A stretch of DNA of 48,424 nt from Frigoribacterium sp. MEB024 (GTDB lineage: Bacteria > Actinomycetota > Actinomycetes > Actinomycetales > Microbacteriaceae). This document shows, one piece after another, positions 39,622-46,789 of this stretch. The stretch lies in assembly GCF_000878135.1 (NCBI RefSeq), contig NZ_JXQZ01000127.1:1-48424 (forward strand), given 5' to 3'. The notes under the pieces were generated by a model. That model saw nothing but the letters and a program-made list of their open reading frames with translations, made no database searches and had not been told where the DNA came from. Every line of letters starts with the position of its first letter. Position 1 is the stretch's first letter. A program made the position numbers and the translations under genes.

Positions 39622-40257
39622 ATGGCGCGGGCCGTCCGGCCCCCGCCTCCTGGGTTCCGCCGCGTCCCGTCCCGCCCCGTCCGATCGCAGGAGGTCGTCA
39701 TCACCACCGACGACCCCCTCCTCGACGCCGCGGACGCGACGCTGGCCGTGCGGGCCCGCGACGGCGACGTCCACGCCTACGAGGTCATCGCGCGCCGACA
39801 CGGACCGTTGATGCGGGTCTACGCCGCGCGCCTGCTGGGCTCCGACCTCGAGTCGGACGACGTCGTGCAGGACGCGTTCCTCACCGCCTGGCGGCGCCTG
39901 GCCGACCTCGACGACCCGTCCCGGGTGCGCAACTGGCTGATGCGCATCGTCAGCAACAAGGCGGTCGACCGTCTGCGGGTCCGGCGCGACCACGACGACG
40001 TCGACCGGCTCGAGGTGTCGGCCCCGCGACACGAGACGCCCGAGCGCGTGGTCGAGGCCCGGTTGCAGCTCGACGCCATGTGGTCGGCCCTCGACAAGCT
40101 CCCCCTCGACCAGCGACGGTGTTGGCTGTTGAGAGAGACCGCCGACTACTCGTACGCGGACATCGCCGAGGCCCTCGACCTGCCCGTCTCGACGGTCCGG
40201 GGCAAGATCGCGCGGGCCCGGGCGTTCCTGATCACCGAGATGGAGGCGTGGCGATGA
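39622..40257 (+). CDS. ECF-type RNA polymerase sigma factor
   Basis: The 211 aa reading contains sigma region 2 (RHGPLMRVYAARLLGSDLESDDVVQDAFLTAWRRL, NWLMRIVSNKAVDRLR) and region 4 (LPLDQRRCWLLRETADYSYADIAEALDLPVSTVRGKIARARAFL). The first 26 residues are Pro/Arg-rich and not ECF-like. ATG 39622 has TAGTCA six bases upstream (leaderless-type), while a perfect AGGAGG (39689-39694) stands five bases before an in-frame ATC at 39700, so the true start is uncertain. Its stop overlaps the next start (ATGA). It probably controls the flanking Asp23 operons. Confidence 0.88.
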   Translation: MARAVRPPPPGFRRVPSRPVRSQEVVITTDDPLLDAADATLAVRARDGDVHAYEVIARRHGPLMRVYAARLLGSDLESDDVVQDAFLTAWRRLADLDDPSRVRNWLMRIVSNKAVDRLRVRRDHDDVDRLEVSAPRHETPERVVEARLQLDAMWSALDKLPLDQRRCWLLRETADYSYADIAEALDLPVSTVRGKIARARAFLITEMEAWR

Positions 40258-40862
40258 GCATCGACGACCATTCCCCCCTCGACGTGCCCGAGACCGACGA
40301 CACGGTCGACGGCATCCCGGTCGACCGCCTCGTCGACTACCTCGACGCGGGGCGCACCCCCCGCGACCCGGCCATCGAGGGGTCGGCCGCCTGCCGTCTC
40401 TACCTGCAGTCGCTGGCCCGGGTGCACGACCTGTCCCGCGCCTCCCTCGAGGACCGGGCCACCCGCGAGCCCGACCGCGACGGCGCCTGGATCGACGGCC
40501 TGCTCGACTCGATCCGACGCGAGGTCGTGGGCGGACGCGAGATCCCGGTGGGGCACCCCGACCCCGCGGTGCGGTTGAGCGTGACGGAGGCCGCGGCACG
40601 AGGGCTGGTGCGCCGGGCCGGTGACGAGCAGTCCGGCGTCGTGCTCGGATCGACGGCCTTCGAGGGTGACCTGACGACGGCGGGGGCCGACGTGGTCGTG
40701 CGGGTGACCGCCGCGGCCCGGTACGGACTCGACCTCGGCGCCGTCGCCGACGAGCTGCGCACGCGCATCACCGAGACGCTGACGCGGCACACCGGGCTGA
40801 CCGTCGTCCGGGTCGACGTGCTCGTCGACGACGTCTTCGTGGCGAGGGAGGACGACCGATGA
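40254..40862 (+). CDS. Asp23-like protein with N-terminal helical domain
   Basis: The 202 aa protein has an N-terminal acidic/helical part (VDGIPVDRLVDYLDAGRTP, CRLYLQSLARVHDL) and a C-terminal Asp23-like domain (LSVTEAAARGLVRRAGDEQSGVVLG, ADVVVRVTAAARYGLDLGAVADELRTRITETLTRHTG, VVRVDVLVDDVFV). It is co-translated with the ECF sigma factor, the usual place of an anti-sigma factor, but it has no membrane segment or zinc anti-sigma motif. It may hold the sigma factor at the Asp23 layer; this is speculative. Confidence 0.75.
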   Translation: MSIDDHSPLDVPETDDTVDGIPVDRLVDYLDAGRTPRDPAIEGSAACRLYLQSLARVHDLSRASLEDRATREPDRDGAWIDGLLDSIRREVVGGREIPVGHPDPAVRLSVTEAAARGLVRRAGDEQSGVVLGSTAFEGDLTTAGADVVVRVTAAARYGLDLGAVADELRTRITETLTRHTGLTVVRVDVLVDDVFVAREDDR

Positions 40863-41194
40863 GCGACGACCTGCTGTCCCGTGACCTGACCGAGGTGCTC
40901 CGCGGCGTCGAGGGCGTGGTCGACGTGTTCGACGCGCACCCCGTCGTCGAGGGTGCGGTGCGAGCCGTGGCGGCCGGTCTCGACCTCGCGGGCTCGACCG
41001 GCCTCGTCGAGATCTCGCGGGCGGCCGGCTCGGTGTCCGTCACCGCCCACGTGGCGACCGCGCTGGACTCCCCGACGCCCGAGACGCTGGCCCGGGCGGC
41101 CGACGCGCTGCGGGGACGCCTGGCCGCCTCCGGCCTCGCAGGCGACGAGGTCGTGGTGTCGGTCTCGGCCCGCCTGGTCGACGCGCCCCGCTGA
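40859..41194 (+). CDS. Small Asp23-like protein
   Basis: The 111 aa protein shows a beta-alpha pattern (LTEVLRGVEGVVDVFDAHP, GLVEISRAAGSVSVTAHVATALD, TLARAADALRGRLAAS, DEVVVSVSARLVDAP) like a shortened Asp23 domain. It overlaps the preceding gene by four bases and is the last gene before a terminator palindrome. No specific function is assigned. Confidence 0.7.
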   Translation: MSDDLLSRDLTEVLRGVEGVVDVFDAHPVVEGAVRAVAAGLDLAGSTGLVEISRAAGSVSVTAHVATALDSPTPETLARAADALRGRLAASGLAGDEVVVSVSARLVDAPR

Positions 41195-41207
41195 CCGCGG
41201 GACGACG

Positions 41208-41246
41208 AGGAGGCGCGGTGCCGGTCCGACCGACACCGCGCCTCCT
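41208..41246. terminator. Bidirectional terminator palindrome with dispersed motif
   Basis: Arms 41208-41226 and 41228-41246 pair with one mismatch, each carrying AGGAGGCGCGGTG or its complement. It lies between the convergent Asp23-like gene (stop 41194) and the hexulose-phosphate synthase gene (stop 41294). Confidence 0.75.
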
Positions 41247-41293
41247 GCGCGTCAGCGCTCTCTCGTGAGCCGCTGCGGGTGGTGCGTGTGCTG

Positions 41294-41917
41294 CTATTTG
41301 ATGGCGGCGCGGATCTCGGCGGCGGCACCGGCGACGTCGTCGGCCGAGTAGATCGCGGCACCGGCGACGGCGACGTCGGCTCCGGCGTCCTGGACCGAGC
41401 CGACGGTGGCGGCCTTGACGCCACCGGCGACCGAGAACGGCACGCCCGACGCCTTGCCGGCCTCGAGCAGCTTCTCGAACGTGAAGCCCTCTTCGGCCTG
41501 CTCGTCGAGCCCGGCGTGCATCTCGACGAACTCGGCACCGAGCGCGACGACCTCCTTGGCGCGGGCGGCCTTGTCACCGACGCCGATCAGGTCGACGACG
41601 ATGCCCTTGCCGTGGGCCTTGGCGGCCTTGACGGCACCCGCGATGGTGCTGTCACCGGCGACGCCGAGCACGGTCACCAGGTCGGCGCCGGCCTTGAACG
41701 CCTCGCCCGCTTCGAGCTCGCCGGCGTCCATCGTCTTGAGGTCGGCGAAGACGATCTTGTCGGGGTGCGCCTCTTTGATGGCGGTGATGGCGCGGAAGCC
41801 CTCGGCCTTGATCAGGGGCGTGCCGAGCTCGATGATGTCGACGCTGGGCGCGGCGGCGGCGGCCAGCTCGAGGGCGGCGTCGGTGGTCAGGGTGTCCATG
41901 GCGAACTGCAGCTTCAT
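41294..41917 (-). CDS. hxlA: 3-hexulose-6-phosphate synthase
   Basis: The 207 aa enzyme begins MKLQFAMDTLTTDAALELA and has VDIIELGTPLIKAEG, the catalytic D-x-K-x-x-D in FADLKTMDAGE, and FVEMHAGLDEQ with VAGGVKAATV, all typical of hexulose-6-phosphate synthase in the OMP decarboxylase suprafamily. It condenses formaldehyde with ribulose 5-phosphate (RuMP pathway). AGGAG before ATG 41917 fixes the start. The isomerase partner (hxlB) is not adjacent on either side. Related acid-sugar decarboxylases (UlaD/SgbH) share the fold, but the sequence and lack of ascorbate genes favour HxlA. Confidence 0.88.
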   Translation of the reverse strand: MKLQFAMDTLTTDAALELAAAAAPSVDIIELGTPLIKAEGFRAITAIKEAHPDKIVFADLKTMDAGELEAGEAFKAGADLVTVLGVAGDSTIAGAVKAAKAHGKGIVVDLIGVGDKAARAKEVVALGAEFVEMHAGLDEQAEEGFTFEKLLEAGKASGVPFSVAGGVKAATVGSVQDAGADVAVAGAAIYSADDVAGAAAEIRAAIK

Positions 41918-42046
41918 GTGGTGCTCCTCGTGGGGGCGACGGGGCCCGATCGGGCCTCTTAGTACGTCGTCGATCCCGTTGCCTTCGATCCTGGTCCGAC
42001 GATGCTGTGAGAGCAGCCCCTCGACGGGGGCGTCCCACCCACCCGT

Positions 42047-42088
42047 TCGGGTAGGGAGGGCGGCGTCGGGTAGGTGGACGCCTAGTGT
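42047..42088 (+). promoter_or_regulatory. Promoter with direct repeats before the LuxR/ATPase gene
   Basis: TCGGGTAGG occurs at 42047 and 42066, 19 bp apart, next to an inverted CCCACCC (42035). TAGTGT (42083-42088) stands six bases before the ATG, consistent with a leaderless transcript. The repeats may be operator sites, perhaps for the LuxR protein itself. Confidence 0.45.
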
Positions 42089-42094
42089 GGGCCC

Positions 42095-42946
42095 ATGAGC
42101 CACACCGTGCACGACGGCCCCACCCGAGCCGGTTCCGACGCCCTCGCCCGGACGCTGGCGTCCGAGCACGCTCGGGCGACCGCCGACCTGGTGGACCGGC
42201 ATGCGATGACGCTCGAGTCCGTGCTGGCCGCCCTGCGCTCGCGACGCCTCGACGACCGGGCGGCGCGGGCCGAGGCCATCGACGTCGCGGCGGGGGCCCT
42301 GGTCGCCCTGAGGACCGGCTCCGACCGCGACCGGGGCACGACCCTCGAGCCGGTCGTCGGCGCCTTCGCGCGCCTCCGGTCCGATCTGCGTCCGCTCGTG
42401 CGCTTCGGCGACCTGGACGTCCAGTTCGTCGAGCCGCCGGCGACGGGTCGGGCCCTGCCGGGCGACGTGGCGCACGTGGCCCGGGCCGTCGTCCGGAACG
42501 CCGTGCTCACCTTCGTCGACGCGGGTGACGCGCGTCGGGTGCGCATCCAGTGGGACTGCGACGGCCTGAACCTGCTGATCGCGATCCGGGACGACGGAGC
42601 GGGCGAGTTGACGGCACACGACGACGCCCTGCGGCCGATCACCGAGCAGGTCTCGGGGGTCGGGGGCGAGCTGACGGTGGCGTCGACCGTGGGGTGGGGC
42701 TCGGAGCTGACGGTGCGCCTGCCGCTCGACCCGCCGCCGTCGAACGAGCCGTGGGAGCTGGTCGGGGCTCTGAGCGAGCGCGAGCGCGAGGTGCTGCACC
42801 GCGTGGCGGCCGGTGACCGGAACCGCGACATCGCGGCAGCGCTCGGCATCAGCGACAACACGGTGAAGTTCCACGTCTCGAACCTGTTGCGCAAGCTCGG
42901 TGCCCGCAGCCGCACCGAGCTCGCCGCCCTCGCCTCGTCCCCCTGA
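42095..42946 (+). CDS. LuxR-type regulator with histidine-kinase-like ATPase domain
   Basis: The 283 aa protein combines a helical N-terminus (about 15-70), a GHKL ATPase-like domain (about 125-210: VVRNAVLTFVDAG as N-box, IAIRDDGAGEL as G1, GWGSELTVRLPL) and a C-terminal LuxR/NarL helix-turn-helix (LSEREREVLHRVAAGDRNRDIAAALGISDNTVKFHVSNLLRKLG). No receiver domain and no clear phosphorylatable His box are seen. It looks like a one-protein fusion of NarX-like and NarL-like output parts. It is divergent from hxlA across 177 bp and may regulate it. Confidence 0.82.
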   Translation: MSHTVHDGPTRAGSDALARTLASEHARATADLVDRHAMTLESVLAALRSRRLDDRAARAEAIDVAAGALVALRTGSDRDRGTTLEPVVGAFARLRSDLRPLVRFGDLDVQFVEPPATGRALPGDVAHVARAVVRNAVLTFVDAGDARRVRIQWDCDGLNLLIAIRDDGAGELTAHDDALRPITEQVSGVGGELTVASTVGWGSELTVRLPLDPPPSNEPWELVGALSEREREVLHRVAAGDRNRDIAAALGISDNTVKFHVSNLLRKLGARSRTELAALASSP

Positions 42947-42986
42947 CCCGGAGGCGGCACTCTGCCCTCTCGGCCCCCGCGTGACA

Positions 42987-43044
42987 TCGAGTGGTCCCGA
43001 ACCGTCCTTCGTCCCGCCACGAACGACGGTTCGCGACCACTCGA
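42987..43044. terminator. Long imperfect palindrome after the LuxR/ATPase gene
   Basis: Arms 42987-43012 and 43019-43044 pair over 26 positions with two mismatches around CCCGCC. It resembles the palindromes at 12866 and 13947 in size and position but not in sequence. It probably terminates the upstream gene. The rest of 42947-43163 shows no gene. Confidence 0.55.
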
Positions 43045-43163
43045 CCACCGAGCGCGGGCAGGAGTGGTGACGGGCGCGGCGCGAAGCGCCGAGCCTCGTC
43101 CCGTGCGAGTTCGCGCCGAAGGCGCACGCCGCCGGAGGCGGCCGAACAAGCACCGAAGACGAG

Positions 43164-43195
43164 GAAAGCCCCTGCCGTGTAGGGCAGGGGCTTTC
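43164..43195 (-). terminator. Rho-independent-type terminator of the tRNA gene
   Basis: GAAAGCCCCTGCC and its exact complement (43164-43176 and 43183-43195) form a 13-bp stem with a six-base loop, nine bases after the tRNA 3' end in the tRNA direction. The stem ends in TTTC. Confidence 0.85.
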
Positions 43196-43203
43196 GAGTC
43201 GCG

Positions 43204-43276
43204 TGCGCCTGGAGGGACTCGAACCCCCAACCTTCTGATCCGTAGTCAGATGCTCTATCCGTTGAGCTACAGGCGC
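43204..43276 (-). tRNA. tRNA-Arg (anticodon ACG)
   Basis: The minus strand folds as a 73-nt tRNA: acceptor GCGCCTG/CAGGCGC with discriminator A at 43204, D-arm GCTCAACGGATAGAGC, anticodon stem TCTGA/TCAGA with loop CTACGGA (anticodon ACG, reading CGU/CGC/CGA Arg codons after deamination) and T-arm containing GGTTCGAGTCC. The CCA end is not encoded. A terminator follows at 43164-43195. No sign of an integrated element is seen at its 3' end. Confidence 0.97.
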
Positions 43277-43315
43277 GTTTCTCTGGCCGATTGGCCAGAG
43301 GAAACACTACACGAG

Positions 43316-43353
43316 GGAGGCGCGGGGCGCGAATCGAGCCGACCCGCGCCTCC
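43316..43353. terminator. Terminator palindrome with dispersed motif after the small acidic gene
   Basis: Arms GGAGGCGCGGG (43316-43326) and CCCGCGCCTCC (43343-43353) are exact complements with a 16-base loop. It follows the stop of the gene at 43364-43654 and precedes the tRNA in the same direction. Confidence 0.65.
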
Positions 43354-43363
43354 TCGGGTCGTG

Positions 43364-43654
43364 TCAGTAGGTGTGTTTGCCTTCGCCGTCGCCCTTGTAG
43401 TCGCCGATCAGCTCGTCGACCTGGCCGGCCTCGGCCTGGCCGGGCTGACGGGTGGGGACGGCGTCGTCGGCGGGTCCGTCGTCGAGCGTGCGCGAGCCGG
43501 TGCCACCGTCGGGGTGGTTCTCGCTCGTGATCTCGACGGGGCGGTCGTCCCGCTCGCCGACGGTGTGGTCGCCGTGACCCTCGCCGCTGCTGTTGCCGCT
43601 GCGTTCGAGGTCGGTCTCGTCGGTGCCGTGCGGGTCGTCCGGGGTCTTCGTCAT
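43364..43654 (-). CDS. Small acidic disordered protein of unknown function
   Basis: The 96 aa protein is Asp/Glu/Gly/Ser-rich without hydrophobic core (MTKTPDDPHGTDETDLERSG, EGHGDHTVGERDDRP, ELIGDYKGDGEGKHTY). A strong AGGAGG ribosome site before ATG 43654 supports that it is translated. No family is recognised. It is alone, between tRNA-Arg and a divergent ArsR-type regulator. Confidence 0.65.
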   Translation of the reverse strand: MTKTPDDPHGTDETDLERSGNSSGEGHGDHTVGERDDRPVEITSENHPDGGTGSRTLDDGPADDAVPTRQPGQAEAGQVDELIGDYKGDGEGKHTY

Positions 43655-43788
43655 CGGGTTCCTCCTGCGCGCCGGGCTGTCCGGCGGTCGTGTTCCGAGC
43701 ATGCGCCGCGGGCTCGGCCTCCGCCCGCGACACCCACCACACTCACGGCTCGACCGGTCGGCCTGCCCGCCCAGGAAGTCACCAGAAA

Positions 43789-43829
43789 GCACAACACCTC
43801 TTGCGCAACACCTCTTGTGCACCTACCGT
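43789..43829 (+). promoter_or_regulatory. ArsR-type promoter with nested direct and inverted repeats
   Basis: CAACACCTCTTG is repeated in tandem (43793 and 43807, 14 bp period), inside an outer inverted repeat GCACAA (43789-43794)/TTGTGC (43815-43820) with TTGCGCAA at the centre (43801-43808). TTGCGC (43801) and TACCGT (43824), 17 bp apart, form a promoter whose start would fall at the ATG (43837), so the mRNA is probably leaderless. The repeats cover the -35 box, as expected for autorepression. Confidence 0.65.
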
Positions 43830-43836
43830 CGACTCC

Positions 43837-44424
43837 ATGACCCCGCGTGAGACCTCCCGCCACACCCTCACCGACGCCGCCTCGATGCGCGTGCTCGCCC
43901 ACCCGACGCGGTTGCGCCTCCTCGGCCTCCTCCGCGAACGCGGCCCGCAGACGGCCGCCCAGCTCGGCGACGCCGTCGACGAGGCCCCGGGGACGATCAG
44001 CTACCACCTGTCGAAGCTCGCCTCGATCGACCTCATCGGGCCCGCCGAGCCGCAGACCGACGACCGCCGCGAGCGCTGGTGGCAGGCCACCGCCCAGCTC
44101 ACCAGTTGGGAGCCCGCCGAGCTGCTCGACGACCCCGACCGCCTCGTCGCCTCGTCCGCCCTGCAGAAGTCGATCGGTCAGGTGTACGCGGCGCGCTTCG
44201 GCGAGTACGTCGACGCGACGCCCACCCTGCCCCGCGAGTGGGTCGCGGCCGGGGCGAGCGGTGACCGCAGCCTTCGCCTCACGGTGACCGAGCTCGCCGC
44301 CCTGCGCCGCGACCTCGAGGCCGTCGTCGACCGGTGGCTCGACGCCAGTGCCGCACACGACCCGGCGACCGACGACGGCGCCGAGTCGGTCGTGCTCGTC
44401 TACCAGTCCTACCGCCGCCCCTGA
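43837..44424 (+). CDS. ArsR-like winged-helix transcriptional regulator
   Basis: The 195 aa protein has an ArsR/HTH_20 winged helix (ASMRVLAHPTRLRLLGLLRERGPQTAAQLGDAVDEAPGTISYHLSKLASIDLI) with the wing ERWWQAT, then a helical C-terminal effector region. No cysteine metal site is seen, so metal sensing is unlikely. It is followed eight bases later by an MFS gene, which it probably regulates in response to the exported compound. Confidence 0.9.
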   Translation: MTPRETSRHTLTDAASMRVLAHPTRLRLLGLLRERGPQTAAQLGDAVDEAPGTISYHLSKLASIDLIGPAEPQTDDRRERWWQATAQLTSWEPAELLDDPDRLVASSALQKSIGQVYAARFGEYVDATPTLPREWVAAGASGDRSLRLTVTELAALRRDLEAVVDRWLDASAAHDPATDDGAESVVLVYQSYRRP

Positions 44425-44432
44425 GGGCCGTC

Positions 44433-45812
44433 GTGAGCGAGAACGGACGAGCCGAGGAGGCGCGGGGCACCGACGACGCCCCTCACCTCGGCCGCACCGA
44501 CCGGCCCCACGACGGGCGCCCTGGTCGCACCGCCCGCGTCGCCCTGTCGTCCCTGGTCGCGGCCCACGCGATCTCGCAGACCGGCAACGTCGTGACGGCC
44601 TTCGCGGTCCCCTTCTACGTCCTGGGGCTCGGGGGGTCGGGGGCCGAGGTCGGGCTCGCGGCGGCGTTCGCCACGGCTCCGGTGATCATCGGCGGACCGC
44701 TCGGCGGCGTCGTCGTCGACCGGGTCGGGCGCCGACGGGCCGCGATCGTCGCCGACCTGGTGAGCGGCGCCTCCGTCCTCGCGATGCCCGTGCTCGCCCT
44801 CACCGTCGGACTGCCGTTCTGGGCCCTGCTCGCGCTCGTGTTCGTGGGCGGGCTGCTCGACAGCCCCGGGCAGGTGGCGCGCCGGGTGATGCTGCCCGGG
44901 CTGACCGAGCGGGCCGGGGTGCGCATCGAACGCAGCGTGGGGCTGATCGACGGGTCCGAGCGCTTCGCCAAGCTGATCGGGGCCTCGATCGCGGGGCTGC
45001 TCGTCGCCGCCGTCGGGCCGGTCGCGTCGCTGTTCGTCAACGCCGCCACCTTCGCCGTGTCGGCCGCCCTGACCGGGGCGCTCGTCCCCGCGCCCGATCC
45101 GGTACGGACCGGATCACCGAATCCGAGAGACGACCACCCGACCGAGCCGACCGAGCCGACCCGCGCCTCCTACCGGGCCGACCTCGCCGAGGGAGCCCGG
45201 TTCGTCGTCCGCGACCCCCTGATGCGGCTCATCGTCGCGCTCGTGCTGGTCACGAACCTGCTCGACGCCGCCCGAGGGTCGACCCTGCTGCCCCTCTACG
45301 CGAACGACCGACTGGGAGGCGCGGCCGCCCTGGGGCTGCTCGTCGCCACCATGGGCGGGTGCGCCCTCGTCGGCAACGTCGCCTTCGGCTTCGTCGCCCA
45401 CCGGGTGCCGCGCCGCGTCACCTTCGTCGTCTGCTTCACCCTCGCCGGGGGCCCCTCGAGCCTGGCGTTCGCCCTCGGCGCCCCGCTGCCCGTGCTGGTC
45501 GCCGCGACGGCCCTGTCGGGGCTGGCCGCCGGCGCGCTCAACCCGATCCTCGGCACGGTGCAGCTCGAGCGCACCCCCGAACACCTTCGCGGACGGGTCT
45601 TCGGGCTGGTCACGGCCGGAGCCTGGGCCGGCATCCCGATCGGCGCCCTGCTCGGCGGCCTCGCCGCCGACACCATCGGACTGGCGGTCGCGTTCGGCAT
45701 CGTCGCCGTCGTCTACACGACCGTCACGCTCACCCCGCTCGCCGGCGGCGACTGGCGGCTGATGGAGCGCGGACGGGGGACGACGCCGCGATCACCTGCA
45801 CCCCCGCTGTGA
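44433..45812 (+). CDS. MFS transporter (Tet(V)/enterobactin-exporter-like)
   Basis: The 459 aa protein has about 12 membrane helices with the MFS motif A region GGVVVDRVGRRRAAI between helices 2 and 3 and the MFS_3-type features LLDSPGQVARRVMLPGL and ERTPEHLRGRVFGLVTAG. A 35-residue polar tail precedes helix 1 and contains the dispersed motif (44457), as does the central loop (45162). GTG 44433 follows GAGGG. It probably exports a drug-like or siderophore-like compound; the neighbour regulator should sense the substrate. Confidence 0.9.
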   Translation: MSENGRAEEARGTDDAPHLGRTDRPHDGRPGRTARVALSSLVAAHAISQTGNVVTAFAVPFYVLGLGGSGAEVGLAAAFATAPVIIGGPLGGVVVDRVGRRRAAIVADLVSGASVLAMPVLALTVGLPFWALLALVFVGGLLDSPGQVARRVMLPGLTERAGVRIERSVGLIDGSERFAKLIGASIAGLLVAAVGPVASLFVNAATFAVSAALTGALVPAPDPVRTGSPNPRDDHPTEPTEPTRASYRADLAEGARFVVRDPLMRLIVALVLVTNLLDAARGSTLLPLYANDRLGGAAALGLLVATMGGCALVGNVAFGFVAHRVPRRVTFVVCFTLAGGPSSLAFALGAPLPVLVAATALSGLAAGALNPILGTVQLERTPEHLRGRVFGLVTAGAWAGIPIGALLGGLAADTIGLAVAFGIVAVVYTTVTLTPLAGGDWRLMERGRGTTPRSPAPPL

Positions 45813-45884
45813 GTCGTGCCGACCCCGGCGCATCGGCAGGTCGGACCGAGCCGGTTTCCAGGCGACGTGTAGTTAGCTCGTCCG

Positions 45885-46745
45885 GTGACTGCTCACCCGA
45901 CCCTCTCGACGCCCCCGGCGGTCCGTCGACGGGCCACGGGTCGCTGGGTGGTCGCGTCGTCGGCGTCGCTCGTCGTGCTGGCGGGCGTCTACACGATCGC
46001 CGTCCTCACCGAACCGGGCCAGTCCATCGAGGACAGCATCCTCCGCTCGGTCGACGGCACCACGTTGCTGCAGTCCGGGGTCGCGCTCGACGCCATCTCC
46101 CCGCCGGCCGTGCTGCTGGTCGTCGCCCTCACGATGGTGGTGGCGTTCCTCCGCCGGCGACCCGGCTCGGCCGTCCAGGCGGGTGTGCTGATCGTCGGGG
46201 CCACGGTCACCACCCAGGTGCTGAAGCAGCTCGCGCCCCGTCCCGAGCTGACGGGCGAGCTCTACGGCAACAGCTTCCCCAGCGGGCACGTGACGGTCGC
46301 CGTCGCCGCCGTGCTGGCGATCATGACCACCTTCGGCCGGCACGCCCGGCCGCTGTTCTACATGGTCGGTGCGGCCTTCGCGGCCGTGGTCGCCGAGCAG
46401 ACCGTCGCCTTCGGCTGGCACCGCTGCAGCGACGTCGTCGGCGCCTGTGCCGTGGCGCTGCTCTGGCTCGGTCTCGTGCGCATCGGTGCCGCCCGGCTGT
46501 CGCGTGACCCTCGCGGTCGCGACGACGTCGGCCCGCGGTCGCACGGGGCCACCTCGGTGGTGCTCGGCCTCGCGCTGGTCGTCTGCCTCACCCTGTCGGG
46601 TGCGATCTGGAGCATCGGCATCGGCTCCGACATGAGCCTCACGACGTCGACCGGCCAAGGGGTGCTGATGGGTGCGCGCCTGGCCGCGGCCGGTGTCGTG
46701 CTCGTCACGTGCTGGATCGCGTGGAAGCTCGACCGCAAGGCCTGA
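45885..46745 (+). CDS. PAP2-family membrane phosphatase
   Basis: The 286 aa protein has about six helices and the PAP2 acid phosphatase motifs KQLAPRPE (variant of KxxxxxxRP), NSFPSGHV (PSGH) and GWHRCSDVVGA (variant of SRxxxxxHxxxD). These enzymes dephosphorylate lipid pyrophosphates such as undecaprenyl diphosphate or phosphatidic acid outside the membrane. A Pro/Arg tail precedes helix 1. GTG 45885 has no ribosome site; TTAGCT six bases upstream again suggests a leaderless start. It converges with the VIT1 gene across 44 bp. Confidence 0.88.
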   Translation: MTAHPTLSTPPAVRRRATGRWVVASSASLVVLAGVYTIAVLTEPGQSIEDSILRSVDGTTLLQSGVALDAISPPAVLLVVALTMVVAFLRRRPGSAVQAGVLIVGATVTTQVLKQLAPRPELTGELYGNSFPSGHVTVAVAAVLAIMTTFGRHARPLFYMVGAAFAAVVAEQTVAFGWHRCSDVVGACAVALLWLGLVRIGAARLSRDPRGRDDVGPRSHGATSVVLGLALVVCLTLSGAIWSIGIGSDMSLTTSTGQGVLMGARLAAAGVVLVTCWIAWKLDRKA

Positions 46746-46789
46746 CGCACCCGCAGGCCCGACCGGCCGGCTCGGCGTGCCCGCCGGGC

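Noticed and set aside
37923-40862. 979-residue plus-strand frame
   Set aside because: Only its last 202 residues (from 40254) form a real gene; the rest is antisense to the Asp23 operon or out of frame with the sigma factor.
42947-43203. Arg-rich reading frames downstream of the LuxR/ATPase gene
   Set aside because: No ribosome site or family; the stretch is a palindrome, GC-rich inverted repeats and the tRNA terminator.
43204-43276. tRNA-Arg 3' end as a phage or element attachment site
   Set aside because: No integrase, no duplicated tRNA end and no change in gene style nearby.
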